Source: an uncultured Clostridium sp. (GTDB taxonomy: Bacteria; Bacillota; Clostridia; TANB77; CAG-508). Taken from it: 64,000 nt of DNA. Below, in pieces: positions 26,318 to 36,290 of this stretch. A model generated the notes under the pieces. The model saw only the letters and a program-made list of their open reading frames with translations, was not told the origin of the DNA and did no database searches. The DNA lies in NCBI GenBank assembly GCA_902496295.1, contig CABVAF010000004.1, positions 20,545 through 84,544 on the forward strand, read 5' to 3'. Within the stretch, counting starts at the first letter, position 1. Each line of letters starts with the position of its first letter. The position numbers and the translations under genes are program-made.

Positions 26318-26608
26318 ATGTTTAAAAGAAATAAAGTTGAAAAATTATTATTAGAAAATATAGATAAACTAAATAAATCGTTACAAAAAAACAATTTCCT
26401 AGATTTAGTAGAACTACTTGGAGATAGGAAAAAACTATTTATAAGAAATTTGTCTAGTGGTATATTTAAGGGGATTGGAATAGGCATAGGTGTAACTTTA
26501 ATAACAGCTATATTATTAATATTGCTACAGAAAATAGTTGCACTAAACATTCCAATAATAGGTGAATTTATTGCTGATATTGTAGATATAGTTCAAAACA
26601 GCAGATAG
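26318..26608 (+). CDS. DUF5665 small membrane protein
   Basis: 96 residues: a cytoplasmic amphipathic N-terminal half (VEKLLLENIDKLNKSL, LDLVELLGDRKKL) followed by a glycine-rich segment GIFKGIGIGIGVT and one TM helix, then a hydrophobic end IPIIGEFIADIVDIVQ. This layout fits the DUF5665 family of Firmicutes, function unknown. I take ATG 26318 (MFKRNK) as the start; an in-frame ATG at 26306 falls inside the terminator stem. A bidirectional terminator follows. Confidence 0.75.
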   Translation: MFKRNKVEKLLLENIDKLNKSLQKNNFLDLVELLGDRKKLFIRNLSSGIFKGIGIGIGVTLITAILLILLQKIVALNIPIIGEFIADIVDIVQNSR

Positions 26609-26637
26609 TACGTAAATTTAAAGAAAAATAAGTTAAA

Positions 26638-26684
26638 AAGAAACTATTGGTCAAAACTAAATTTAGTTTTAACCAATAGTTTTT
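26638..26684. terminator. Bidirectional terminator between DUF5665 gene and mutS2
   Basis: A roughly 20-bp stem (26641-26661 with 26662-26682, one mismatch, minimal loop) with A- and T-runs on opposite flanks, between convergent genes. Confidence 0.9.
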
Positions 26685-29109
26685 ATAATTTAAGTTCTAC
26701 TATAGTAACACCTAAGTCACCTTCACCATATGAGCCTAATCTATAGCTTTTTACGTAATGGTTGTTTTTTAAGAATGCATGTACACCATGCATTAGTTTA
26801 CCAGTACCTTTACCATGTACAATGCGTACAGAAGGTATGTTAGATAAAACGCAACTGTCTAAATATTTATCTATTATTTGAGTTGCTTCCTCAACATTTA
26901 AACCAATAACATTTATTTCACTAGATATGTTTTTACTTTTAAAATCTCCTGACTTTTGAAAACCTACTTTAGAGTTCGGAAGATTATGCTTCGATTTACT
27001 ATTAGATAAATTATTTTTTTCAACTTTTTCTAGATTATTTAGTTTTATATTCATTTTTGCGTTTCCAATTTGAACTAAAACTTCTTTAGAACGATTTGGC
27101 AAACTTTGGACTATACCTTCTTTCTGAAGCGGAACAACAAATACATTCATACCAACTTTTATATTTTCTTTTAGAAGAGCTTTACTTTTTGCACTATTTA
27201 GAGGATTATTATTTGCAATGCCACTATTTGCTGAATAGTTTTCTAAATTTACATTTAGTTTGTTTCTTAAAGAATTAGCCTCTTTTAAGTCGTTATTATT
27301 ATTTTCTAACATTTGGTTTAACTCTTTAATAATTTCGTTAGCCTCTTCTTTAGCGGAAAGTATAATGTTTCTTGCTTGCAATTTAGCATCTTCAAGTAAC
27401 TTAGAATGGCCATAATCTATTTTGTTTTTTTCCTCTTCAAGAGACTTTCGCAAGTTTTGTACTTGAATTAAGTTTTTATCTATATTTGATTTTTCATTTT
27501 CTATTTGCAGTTTGTTTTCATATATACTTTTTAGTAAGTCCTCAATATGAACAGTATCTTTGTCTATGCTGTTTTCCGCAGAGTTTAATATTTCTTCTTT
27601 TAAACCTAATTTTCTGCTAATTGCAAAAGCGTTGCTTTTACCAGGAATTCCTACTAATAGCTTATATGTTGGTTTTAAATTTGTTACATCAAAGTCGCAA
27701 CTAGCATTTTTAAAACCTTTTGTTACTAATGCATAGTTTTTTAGTTCTGGATAATGTGTAGTTGCTAAAATTATACAACCCTGGTTATATAAATAATTCA
27801 GGGTGCTTATAGCTAAACTTGCGCCTTCTACAGGGTCTGTTCCTGAACCTAATTCATCTAATAAAACTAGACTATTGTTACTAGCGGAATTTGTAATGTT
27901 TATAATATTTACCATATGAGAAGAAAATGTACTTAAAGATGCCTGGATACTTTGCTCGTCTCCAATATCTATAAAAATATTATCAAATACACATATGCTT
28001 GTTCCAGAATTGCATAAAGGGTATATTCCAGAATATGCAAGAAGTAAGTTTAATCCAACTGTTTTTAAGGTTGCAGTTTTTCCACCTGTGTTTGGACCAG
28101 TAATTACTAAGCAAGAAAAGTCATTTCCAATTTCAACATCGATAGGTACAACTACTTTTTTATCTATTAAAGGGTGTCTAACTTTAACAAATTTTATATG
28201 TTTTTCTTTATTAAGTAGAGGCTCGTTTCCACCAGTTTCTGAAGAATAATTTGCTTTAGCAAATATTAAATCTAAATTACCAATTGTATCTATATTATTT
28301 AACAAAGTATCTATTAGTGGGGCAATAGATAATGTTAATTCATTTAAGATTTTGTGTATTTCTTTTTCTTCATCAATTTTTATATTTTGTATTTCATTAT
28401 TCATTTCAAAAGTAGAAATAGGTTCTATATATAAAGTAGAGCCACTTGAGGAAATATCATGTACTAAGCCTTTAATTTCATTTCTATATTCTTCTTTAAC
28501 AGGAACAACATATCTACCATCTCTAATAGTAACAATAGAATCCATCATAAATTTAGATTTTGAATGAATTAAGTCTTGCAATTTATCTTTTAATCTTTGT
28601 TCTAAAATTTTTCTTTTCTTTCTTAGACTAGATAAAGCAGGGGAAGCGTCATCTGCAATAGTGTTTTCATCTATAATTTTATTATTTATGTTTAGTGCAA
28701 CATGGTCATTAACATATAAGGAAGAAAACATATCTTCAAGTAAAGGAAAAGAGTTACTATTATTCGAAATGTTAGAATTAAAGTATTTTTTTAATTCGGA
28801 AGATAATGTTAAAACCTTGGAAATGTCTAATAGAGCCTTACAAGATAAATTTATTTCACTTTTTATAATTTTGAAATAAGGCTTTATATCTGCAATTTCG
28901 GAAAGAGGTATATTACCAAAGGCTATTTTCATATTTATAGCTTCAGTAGTTAAATTAAGTAATCTTTCTACAGATTCAAAATTGAAAGAGGGAAACATAT
29001 CTAAAAGTTTTTCCCTACCTACATAAGTTTTACAATAATTTTTTATTAAATTAGTAATTTTATTATATTCTAAAGAATTTAATTCTTTAATTCTATTTGC
29101 ATTTTCCAT
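26683..29109 (-). CDS. mutS2: Endonuclease MutS2
   Basis: MutS-family ATPase with nuclease activity, linked to suppression of recombination and to ribosome-collision rescue. 808 residues, the normal length. Core and clamp helices occupy the N-terminal half. The ATPase has Walker A GPNTGGKT, the DELGSGTDP Walker B segment and ATTHYPELK. A long coiled coil follows (about 510-620), then a KOW-like part and a C-terminal Smr domain with INVIGLNVEEA and the catalytic-type HGKGTGKL loop. Start MENANRIKEL is typical. It reads away from the Tad-like operon with a shared upstream region. Confidence 0.95.
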   Translation of the reverse strand: MENANRIKELNSLEYNKITNLIKNYCKTYVGREKLLDMFPSFNFESVERLLNLTTEAINMKIAFGNIPLSEIADIKPYFKIIKSEINLSCKALLDISKVLTLSSELKKYFNSNISNNSNSFPLLEDMFSSLYVNDHVALNINNKIIDENTIADDASPALSSLRKKRKILEQRLKDKLQDLIHSKSKFMMDSIVTIRDGRYVVPVKEEYRNEIKGLVHDISSSGSTLYIEPISTFEMNNEIQNIKIDEEKEIHKILNELTLSIAPLIDTLLNNIDTIGNLDLIFAKANYSSETGGNEPLLNKEKHIKFVKVRHPLIDKKVVVPIDVEIGNDFSCLVITGPNTGGKTATLKTVGLNLLLAYSGIYPLCNSGTSICVFDNIFIDIGDEQSIQASLSTFSSHMVNIINITNSASNNSLVLLDELGSGTDPVEGASLAISTLNYLYNQGCIILATTHYPELKNYALVTKGFKNASCDFDVTNLKPTYKLLVGIPGKSNAFAISRKLGLKEEILNSAENSIDKDTVHIEDLLKSIYENKLQIENEKSNIDKNLIQVQNLRKSLEEEKNKIDYGHSKLLEDAKLQARNIILSAKEEANEIIKELNQMLENNNNDLKEANSLRNKLNVNLENYSANSGIANNNPLNSAKSKALLKENIKVGMNVFVVPLQKEGIVQSLPNRSKEVLVQIGNAKMNIKLNNLEKVEKNNLSNSKSKHNLPNSKVGFQKSGDFKSKNISSEINVIGLNVEEATQIIDKYLDSCVLSNIPSVRIVHGKGTGKLMHGVHAFLKNNHYVKSYRLGSYGEGDLGVTIVELKL

Positions 29110-29195
29110 AAATTATTCATCCCTTCGACTAGAGTGCTTTTTAAATTAGCTATAATATGTAGATATTTACATTTTTAGCTAGAGCTTTCATGTGT

Positions 29196-29207
29196 ATTAT
29201 ACCACAA
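29196..29207 (-). promoter_or_regulatory. Extended -10 promoter of mutS2
   Basis: On the minus strand, TGG-TATAAT (29196-29204), the same extended -10 form seen at 15634 and 16441. It lies about 90 bases before the mutS2 start. Confidence 0.55.
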
Positions 29208-29377
29208 AAATAAGGCTAAAAAAAGTTTAACGTAGAATTAAAATTAAATATTACAATAATATTACATGCATATTATTTTTCTGTTACAGAGACAAAAATT
29301 GTGTTGTTTTTATGAATTTTTTGTTGTAAAATTAATTTATAAAGTTGTATATTGTCAAATTTAAGGAGGAATATAAA

Positions 29378-30595
29378 ATGGCAAAGAATCCAATGCAAAG
29401 AAGAGCAAATACTTCATTTATTTTAGGAATTTTAATTACACTATTACTAACAGGTATTGTTATAGTTTTCTTAGTAATGCAATTATTAGATTCAAAGAAA
29501 ACCATACAAACTTTTGAGGCTAATAGAGTAGAAGTTTATGCGTTAAATACAAGGGTAAATTCAGGACAAACTATCACAGAGGATATGTTGGATATTATAG
29601 AAGTAGATAGAAATACAGTTCCTGAAAATGCATTTAATGATATAGAATTAATAGAAAATTATTCATTAGAAGATGCTAATGGAAATCCTATTAGAACAAA
29701 CGCATTTGGAGAGCTTTATGTAGAAATAGCTCAAACAAATGCTGCGGGCCAAAGTGTAAACAATGTATATGTAATTGTAAATGAAGGAGAAAAATATTAT
29801 AGATATGCTACTCCAGAAACTTCATATAGCGCATCACAAGTAAAGCAAACAAATAGTGGATATGTTGTAACTACAGCTGCTGGAGATATCCCAGTTACAG
29901 AGATAAATGGTAATTATTATGCAGAACATCAAGAAGTACAAAATGAAGAAAAAGTAGAATATTCATTATCTCAAGTTCCAATTGTAGCAAAAGTAACTAT
30001 GGCTCCAAATACAGTTTTAACAAATACATTAATTGCTAAATCAACAGAAAAAGTTACAGACGACTTAAGAAAACAAGAATATAGTGTAATATTATTAACA
30101 TCTCAAATTGAAAGTGGAGATTATATAGATGTAAGACTAAGAATGCCAGATGGAACAGATTACATAGTAGCTTCACACAAAGAAGTTGAAATACCAGTTA
30201 TAGGAGAAACAGATTCACCAAATACTATTTCAATTCAAGTTACAGAAGATGAAATTGTAACAATAAGCAATGCAATAGTAGAGTCTTACATGATGCCAGG
30301 TTCTTTATTATATGCAACAAGATATGTAGAGCCAGGACTACAAGAAAAGGCAACACCAACATATTTGCCATCTCAAAAAGTTAAAACTTTAATAGACCAA
30401 AACCCAAATGTTACAGAAGTTGCTAAGAGAGAACTAGATGCAAGATATACAAACGGAACAAACAGAAATAATATTAATGATGTATTAAATCAAAATGCAG
30501 AAGATGCAGCAGATAATGTAAATGACAAAACAGAAGAAGAAATTACATTAATCCAAGAAGAAAGACAATTATACTTAGAGTCATTAGCAGGCTAA
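29378..30595 (+). CDS. CpaB-like SAF-domain pilus assembly protein
   Basis: First gene of the Tad-like operon. A short cytoplasmic N-terminus (MAKNPMQRRANTS) is followed by one TM helix (about 14-37) and a large extracellular part. NTRVNSGQTITEDMLDIIEV and VTMAPNTVLTNTLI are the SAF-type beta-clip repeats of CpaB/RcpC and FlgA proteins. In Tad systems CpaB shapes the outer part of the machine; the host here is apparently Gram-positive and no secretin is present. AAGGAGG is 9 bases before ATG 29378; the longer frame from 29345 has no binding site. 17 bases separate it from the next gene. Confidence 0.75.
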   Translation: MAKNPMQRRANTSFILGILITLLLTGIVIVFLVMQLLDSKKTIQTFEANRVEVYALNTRVNSGQTITEDMLDIIEVDRNTVPENAFNDIELIENYSLEDANGNPIRTNAFGELYVEIAQTNAAGQSVNNVYVIVNEGEKYYRYATPETSYSASQVKQTNSGYVVTTAAGDIPVTEINGNYYAEHQEVQNEEKVEYSLSQVPIVAKVTMAPNTVLTNTLIAKSTEKVTDDLRKQEYSVILLTSQIESGDYIDVRLRMPDGTDYIVASHKEVEIPVIGETDSPNTISIQVTEDEIVTISNAIVESYMMPGSLLYATRYVEPGLQEKATPTYLPSQKVKTLIDQNPNVTEVAKRELDARYTNGTNRNNINDVLNQNAEDAADNVNDKTEEEITLIQEERQLYLESLAG

Positions 30596-30612
30596 TTTAA
30601 AAGGAGGATATT

Positions 30613-31311
30613 ATGAGAAAAATAGGGTTTATAGGAGCCTATGATAAAACAGACTTAATTCTATATTTAGCTAGAATATTATCAGCTTCTGGTAAAAAAA
30701 TACTTTTTATAGATTCTACAATAACTCAAAAAGCTAAATATGTTGTTCCAGAAATAAGCCCTGTTAAATCATATGTTACAAACTTTGAAAATATAGATGT
30801 TGCTGTTGGATTCGAAGACTATTATGGCATAAAAGAATATCTAGGAATGCCATCACATGCAGATATGGGATATGATTATGCATTTCTAGATATTGATGAT
30901 GCACAAAAGTTAGAAAATTTTCAAATAGATCCAGGAGATGTAAATTACTTTGTTACTTCATTTGACTTATACTCATTAAAAAGAGGACTTGAAGTTTTAG
31001 GTAATTTAAGAGAAAAATTAAAATTAACTAAGGTATTATTTACAAGAGAAGCACTTCAAGAAGAAGATGACTATTTAAATTTCTTATCTATGGGATATAA
31101 AATAGAATGGTCTGATGATATAGTTTACTTTCCACTAGAAGTCGGAGACCAAAGCGTATGCATAGAAAATCAAAGAGTTTCTAGAATAAAATATAAAAAA
31201 TTGAGTACTCAATATAGAGACAATTTATTATATATGTTAGCACAAATTGTGGGAGACAGAGAGTATTCTGAAGTAAAGAAAGTATATAAACAATTAGAGA
31301 GAGGATTTTAA
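30613..31311 (+). CDS. TadZ/MinD-like protein 1 (degenerate P-loop)
   Basis: 232 residues resembling the SIMIBI ATPase fold of MinD/TadZ: IGFIGAYDKTDLILYLARIL is where a deviant Walker A motif sits (a K-T pair kept, glycines lost), and GKKILFIDST matches the beta-2/Asp segment. No clear switch II follows. In Tad systems TadZ (CpaE) places the machine at its cellular site. Odd: two such genes lie side by side, separated by one base, so they may form a heterodimer. AAAGGAGG precedes the ATG. Assignment rests on fold pattern and context. Confidence 0.6.
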   Translation: MRKIGFIGAYDKTDLILYLARILSASGKKILFIDSTITQKAKYVVPEISPVKSYVTNFENIDVAVGFEDYYGIKEYLGMPSHADMGYDYAFLDIDDAQKLENFQIDPGDVNYFVTSFDLYSLKRGLEVLGNLREKLKLTKVLFTREALQEEDDYLNFLSMGYKIEWSDDIVYFPLEVGDQSVCIENQRVSRIKYKKLSTQYRDNLLYMLAQIVGDREYSEVKKVYKQLERGF

Positions 31312-31312
31312 A

Positions 31313-32155
31313 ATGGCTATTGTAACATTTTATCGTAGAGGTAAAAAAGAAACAGGACAAACTTTATCAATGGCAGCTATAGCAACAAATATGTCTATAG
31401 AGCATAATTATAAGATTTTAATAGTAGATACAGCTTTTCAATATAAAACATTAGAAGAATGCTTTTGGTCATTGCAAAAACAAGCACCTGCTATAAGTCC
31501 AAACAATAAAGGAACAAATGCTGCTATAGAATCTGGTATTGAGGGGTTAGTTAAAGTTATTTCAAGTAACAAAACTACTCCAGAAATAGTAAGAAACTAT
31601 TCTAAAACAATATTAAGAGAAAGATTAGACTTTCTTCAAGCACCACTTACAACAGAATATAAGGATTATGCAGAAGTTGCTCCTAAATATATAGATGTTT
31701 TAAATGCTGCAAATAGGTATTATGATTATATTTTTGTAGATGTGTATAAGGACTTACCTATAAATGTAAAAGAAGAAATTCTACAAATTTCAGATATAGT
31801 TGTATATAACCTATTGCAGAATTTTAATAGTATAAATGACTTCTTGGACTTAAGATCAAGTAACGACTTCTTTAAGAGAAGAAATATAATGCTTTTACTA
31901 GGAAGATGTGACTTAGATTCTAAATATAATGCTAAAAATGTTACTAGATATTTAAGGGAAAGAAATTTAATATCTTGTGTACCATATAATACATTATTTT
32001 TTGAAGCTTGTTCAGAAAATAAGTTAATAGAATTTTTATTAAAATATAGAAAACTAACTGATGACCTAGACAGAAATGCAGTATTTATGAAAACAGTAGA
32101 GCAAACTGTTGTAGCAATAATAGACAAACTACATGAAGTACAAATGAGAGGATAG
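31313..32155 (+). CDS. TadZ/MinD-like protein 2
   Basis: 280 residues. RRGKKETGQTLSMAAIATNM is a deviant Walker A: the signature K is kept but the P-loop Lys is Gln, so ATP hydrolysis is doubtful. KILIVDTA and YDYIFVDVYKDLP fit the beta strands carrying the Mg-binding and switch residues, and LLLGRCDLDSKYNAKNV resembles the late nucleotide-base loop. It begins one base after the previous TadZ-like gene; a 24-base gap leads to the ATPase gene. Role inferred as localisation or scaffold partner of the pilus ATPase. Confidence 0.65.
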   Translation: MAIVTFYRRGKKETGQTLSMAAIATNMSIEHNYKILIVDTAFQYKTLEECFWSLQKQAPAISPNNKGTNAAIESGIEGLVKVISSNKTTPEIVRNYSKTILRERLDFLQAPLTTEYKDYAEVAPKYIDVLNAANRYYDYIFVDVYKDLPINVKEEILQISDIVVYNLLQNFNSINDFLDLRSSNDFFKRRNIMLLLGRCDLDSKYNAKNVTRYLRERNLISCVPYNTLFFEACSENKLIEFLLKYRKLTDDLDRNAVFMKTVEQTVVAIIDKLHEVQMRG

Positions 32156-32179
32156 CCTTTTAGGAAGGAGACTTAAAAG

Positions 32180-34163
32180 ATGGTTAACATACTTTTAATT
32201 ATAATAATTCTTTTAGTTGCAGCTTTTCTAATTATAAGATTTATCAATAAAAGAAAAAATGAACAAGTAGAAGAAGAAGTACAAGTAGATGATAAAACTT
32301 ATACATTAGAGAAAATGACAGCTTTTATTAAGAAAAGACTTGATGAAATTACAAAGGTAAACTTGTATGATATTGGTCTTTCAGAAGAAGAATTAAAAAG
32401 AAGAAAAAATAAGAAATACGAATTAAAGAAAGCTTTAAAGGGTTGTACATATGGCGATGTTAACGATAAGAAATATGTTAAAGAGTTAATTTTCGACTTA
32501 CTATATAAAGAGTATGGCGTAGATGAAACTAATGTTTCAAAAGCCATTCCTTTTGATGTACCATCTTTATTAACTTCTCAAGACAAATTTGAAATAATCT
32601 TATATATGTACAAAAACGAATTCGGTTATGAAGCTATGGCAAAAATTATAGAGAAGTATAAATTAGACGACTTAAAATATGTTGCAGGAGAAACTAAACC
32701 TTCATATGTAATTACTCCAGAAGAGATAGATGACATATATGAAAAAGAAAATTTTGTTTTAACATTTACAGATAAATTAAATGTAGTAGTACAAAGAATA
32801 TATCAACATTACAAAGGTTACAGCAGTATAGATGAAATAAGAGATATGAACATAGATGGTATTTCAGGTGGTGTATCTGGATTGCCAGAATCATTTATGA
32901 GCCAAGTTGCACAAACTGATGGAGACTACTTAAGCCAAATAGTAGAAAATAAAGTTCCACGTGCTTGTGATAGTATTTGGATAATGTTCCATGGTAAATC
33001 AATACGTTTAGCATTTTTATCATTTGGAACAGAAGCAGAATTAAAAAGAGTATGTCAAAATATTTACAAATATAATAACCCAGGTCAATTATCTGATACA
33101 AATGGTTATAAAATTAATGAAATGAAAGACGGTTCTCGTGTCGTTGTTGTTAGACCAAGCATGTCTGAAACATGGGCATTCTTCGTAAGAAAGTTCGACG
33201 TAAAACGTGCTACACTAGAACAAATAGTACTTTTCCCAGGAAAAGAAGAAGCAATAGATTTACTAAAGTTTTTAGTAAAAGGTGCAAGAATTGTTTCTCT
33301 AACAGGAGAGCAAGGATGCCGGAAAGACAACAATGCTTATGGCTATGATAGAAAATATATACGAAACAATGAACCTTCGTATTACAGAAACTGCTTTCGA
33401 GCTTCACTTAAGAAAAATTTATCCAACAAGAAATATCTTATCAATGCGTGAAACAGAAACAGTTTCAGGACAAGAATGTTTGGACGTTCAAAAGAAGACA
33501 GATGGTTCTGTTAATATCATCGGTGAGGTTGCAACAGACCCCGTAGCATCTTGGATGATACAATCTGCACAGGTTGCATCTAAGTTTACATTATTTACTC
33601 ACCATGCTAAGACATTCCCAGACTTAGTTACAGCGCTTCGTAACTCAATGCTAAGAGCAGGTGTTTTCAAAAACGAAAAAACAGCAGAAGAGCAAGTTGT
33701 ACAAGTTTTAAACTTTGATATTCACTTAGTTAAGGACTTTAGAGGTAGAAGATACATAGAAAGAGTAACAGAGTGTATACCAGTAGAAGAGAAAAACGAG
33801 TATACATATGATCATAGAAAAGAAAATACATTAGAAGGAAAATTTGACAAATTTATGGATAACTCTACGATATTCTATAGCAAAACAACAAACAGAGAGT
33901 TATACCAATATAGAAATATAATGGAATACCATGATGGAAAATATGTTTTAACAAATCCAATTTCAGATAAAAATATAAGAGAAATGAGAATTAACATGGA
34001 CGATGCAGATGTTGGAGAGTTTGATAAATTCTTAGAGAGAAATTGGGGAATAAAACCACCAAAATTAGACGATTATGATATAGAAACGGAAAATAACAGT
34101 GAAGAAGTAGAAACAAAAAAAAGAGGAAGAAAACCAAAAACACAATTGGCTGAAGAAAACTAA
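32180..34163 (+). CDS. CpaF/TadA-type secretion ATPase, frameshifted in Walker A
   Basis: Motor ATPase of the Tad-like machine. The first frame (32180 to about 33319) has an N-terminal TM helix (ILLIIIILLVAAFLII), a helical domain and the N-terminal ATPase half, ending ARIVSLTGEQGC. The second frame (about 33320-34163) continues with MLMAMIENIYETMNLRI, LSMRETETVSG and a Lys-rich tail. Removing one C at 33319/33320 restores the Walker A GEQGCGKTT and one protein of about 660 residues. As given, the ATPase is broken at its nucleotide-binding site. Unusual also in having an N-terminal TM segment. If real, the machine lacks its motor; if an assembly error, the gene is intact. Confidence 0.8.
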
Positions 34164-34188
34164 TTAAAAGGGAGGTGAGCATCACAAT

Positions 34189-36279
34189 ATGTCTAATCAA
34201 ATGTTAATGTACATGATGATAGGAATAGGTATACTTTTTGCAGTTATAGTGCTTGCATATATTTTGATTAGTAAAAAGTTAAACAGTTCTGAAACAAGAG
34301 AAATACAAAAATTAAGACAAGGTACTCAAGCTAAAAAGTTTTCATCAGAAATTGTGTACCAAAAGTTGTATGTGTTTTATAGAAAGATACCATTTATAAA
34401 AAGGTATTTGTTAAAAGTAAGAAGAAAGCTTGAAATTATAAATATTGATGATGAATACTTAACAAGAAGACAAGCTGCCCAAATTTTATCAAGAACCTTC
34501 CTTATTTTAATACCATTAACAATAGTTATTGTAGCAATTACACATTCAAATACATTGCTTATGTGTATATTACTTATATTTGAATTGTTTATGATAGATA
34601 GTTTTATAGATGGTAGTGTTGATAAAATAGATAATAAGCTTTTAAGACAGCAAATAGAATTTTTCTCAGAAATAAGGCATGCATACCATGAAACAAACAT
34701 GGTTGAAGAAGCAATTTACCAAGTAGCTCAAGATGATGAGCATCCAGAAGTTTCTAGACAAGCAGAAAAAATATATGAGGTTTTAATATCAAATGATCCA
34801 GAATCAGAACTTGAAAGATATTATGATGTTGCGCCAAATAGTTACTTAAAAGAATTCGCAGGTGTTTCTTACCTTACAAAAGAATTTGGAGACAGAAAAG
34901 TTGAAGGTGCATCATTATATTTAAAGAATTTAAACAATATTACTCAAGAGATGCAACTTGAAATATTAAAAAGAGATAAATTAGATTATACATTCCAGAG
35001 CTTGTCACTAATTTCTATAGTACCTATGTTGGCGTTAGAACCTATTAAAAACTGGTCAATGTCACAATTTAGCTTTACACAAAGCTTCTATGCTGGTAAA
35101 AATGGAATGCTAGTACAAATATTAGTTTTAGTAATTACATTTGTATGTTACATATTAACAAGAAAATTAAAGGATAATGGTTCAACAGCACAAAATACAA
35201 AAAATACAGAAAATCCATGGCAAGAAAAATTATATAAGATAAAACCAATTAAAAAATTTATAGATTTATTTATTCCTAAAGATGGAACAAAAGAATATAG
35301 AAAAATTAGAAAAGACATGAAGGATTCAGCTACTAAGGATAAAATACAGTGGATTTATATTAATAGAATAGTTCTTTGTGTAGTAACATTTGTAGCATCC
35401 TTAATACTTATTATACAGTTACACCAAATTACAATTAAAAATGTTTATACAGACCCTACTGTAGATTATAATATTATAGGGCAAATGAGTGAGAAAGATA
35501 CAGCAAACGCGATGGAGCTTACAGAGTCCGACAATGATTACTTATACAAATACAGAGGAGATACAACTATAACTGAGGCAAAAATTCGTGAAGATATGCG
35601 TAAGGGTAGAGTAAATGACGATTATGAAACAAGTACAGATGCAGAAATAGAAACAGCTGCAAAAAGGGTTTATGGAAAGTTACAACAAGTTAATAGTGAA
35701 AACTTAAAATGGTTTGAAGTGTTAATTGCTATGGTTTTAGCAGTTATAGCATACATGGGACCAATTTGGATGCTAAAATTCCAAGCTAAGATGAGACAAC
35801 TAGAAATGGAAGATGAAGTAATGCAATTCCAAACAATTATTTTAATGCTAATGAGAATAGAAAGAGTTAATGTTGAAATGATTTTGGAATGGTTAGAGAG
35901 ATATGCTAACATATTTAAAGAACCAATTAGTAAGTGTGTTAATAACTACGAGAGTGGTCCTTGGGAAGCGTTAGAGGAATTAAAAGACGATATATCTTTC
36001 CCACAGTTAATAATATTAGTTGAGAGCTTACAAGCAGCAGTTGAAAAAATACCAATTTCTGATGCCTTTGATGAGTTAGATACAGAAAGAGACTATTATC
36101 AAGCTAAAAGAAAAGAATCTAATGATAGATTAATTAGTAGAAAAGGTATGATAGGAAAGGCAATAGGATTTGCTCCTATGGTTATACTATTTGTTGGATA
36201 TCTAATTATCCCATTAGTATTTATAGGATTAACAAGTATGACAAGTTCATTCGACAGTATGACATCAACTACACTATAA
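34189..36279 (+). CDS. TadB-TadC-like fused inner-membrane platform protein
   Basis: 696 residues containing what look like two type II secretion F (T2SSF) modules in one chain. After an N-terminal TM helix, module one (about 80-330) has QQIEFFSEIRHAYHETNMVEEAI; module two (about 350-690) has DEVMQFQTIILMLMRIERVNVEMILEW and a C-terminal TM pair. In canonical Tad loci the two platform proteins TadB and TadC are separate adjacent genes, so this is best read as their fusion. GGGAGGTGA precedes the ATG. It sits directly between the ATPase and the first MENA gene (11 bases). Confidence 0.7.
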   Translation: MSNQMLMYMMIGIGILFAVIVLAYILISKKLNSSETREIQKLRQGTQAKKFSSEIVYQKLYVFYRKIPFIKRYLLKVRRKLEIINIDDEYLTRRQAAQILSRTFLILIPLTIVIVAITHSNTLLMCILLIFELFMIDSFIDGSVDKIDNKLLRQQIEFFSEIRHAYHETNMVEEAIYQVAQDDEHPEVSRQAEKIYEVLISNDPESELERYYDVAPNSYLKEFAGVSYLTKEFGDRKVEGASLYLKNLNNITQEMQLEILKRDKLDYTFQSLSLISIVPMLALEPIKNWSMSQFSFTQSFYAGKNGMLVQILVLVITFVCYILTRKLKDNGSTAQNTKNTENPWQEKLYKIKPIKKFIDLFIPKDGTKEYRKIRKDMKDSATKDKIQWIYINRIVLCVVTFVASLILIIQLHQITIKNVYTDPTVDYNIIGQMSEKDTANAMELTESDNDYLYKYRGDTTITEAKIREDMRKGRVNDDYETSTDAEIETAAKRVYGKLQQVNSENLKWFEVLIAMVLAVIAYMGPIWMLKFQAKMRQLEMEDEVMQFQTIILMLMRIERVNVEMILEWLERYANIFKEPISKCVNNYESGPWEALEELKDDISFPQLIILVESLQAAVEKIPISDAFDELDTERDYYQAKRKESNDRLISRKGMIGKAIGFAPMVILFVGYLIIPLVFIGLTSMTSSFDSMTSTTL

Positions 36280-36290
36280 GGAGGTTAAGC

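Noticed and set aside
32180..34163. Programmed frameshifting in the CpaF gene
   Set aside because: No slippery heptamer, no in-frame stop at the shift point, and a single base deletion restores the motif; a plain indel is simpler.
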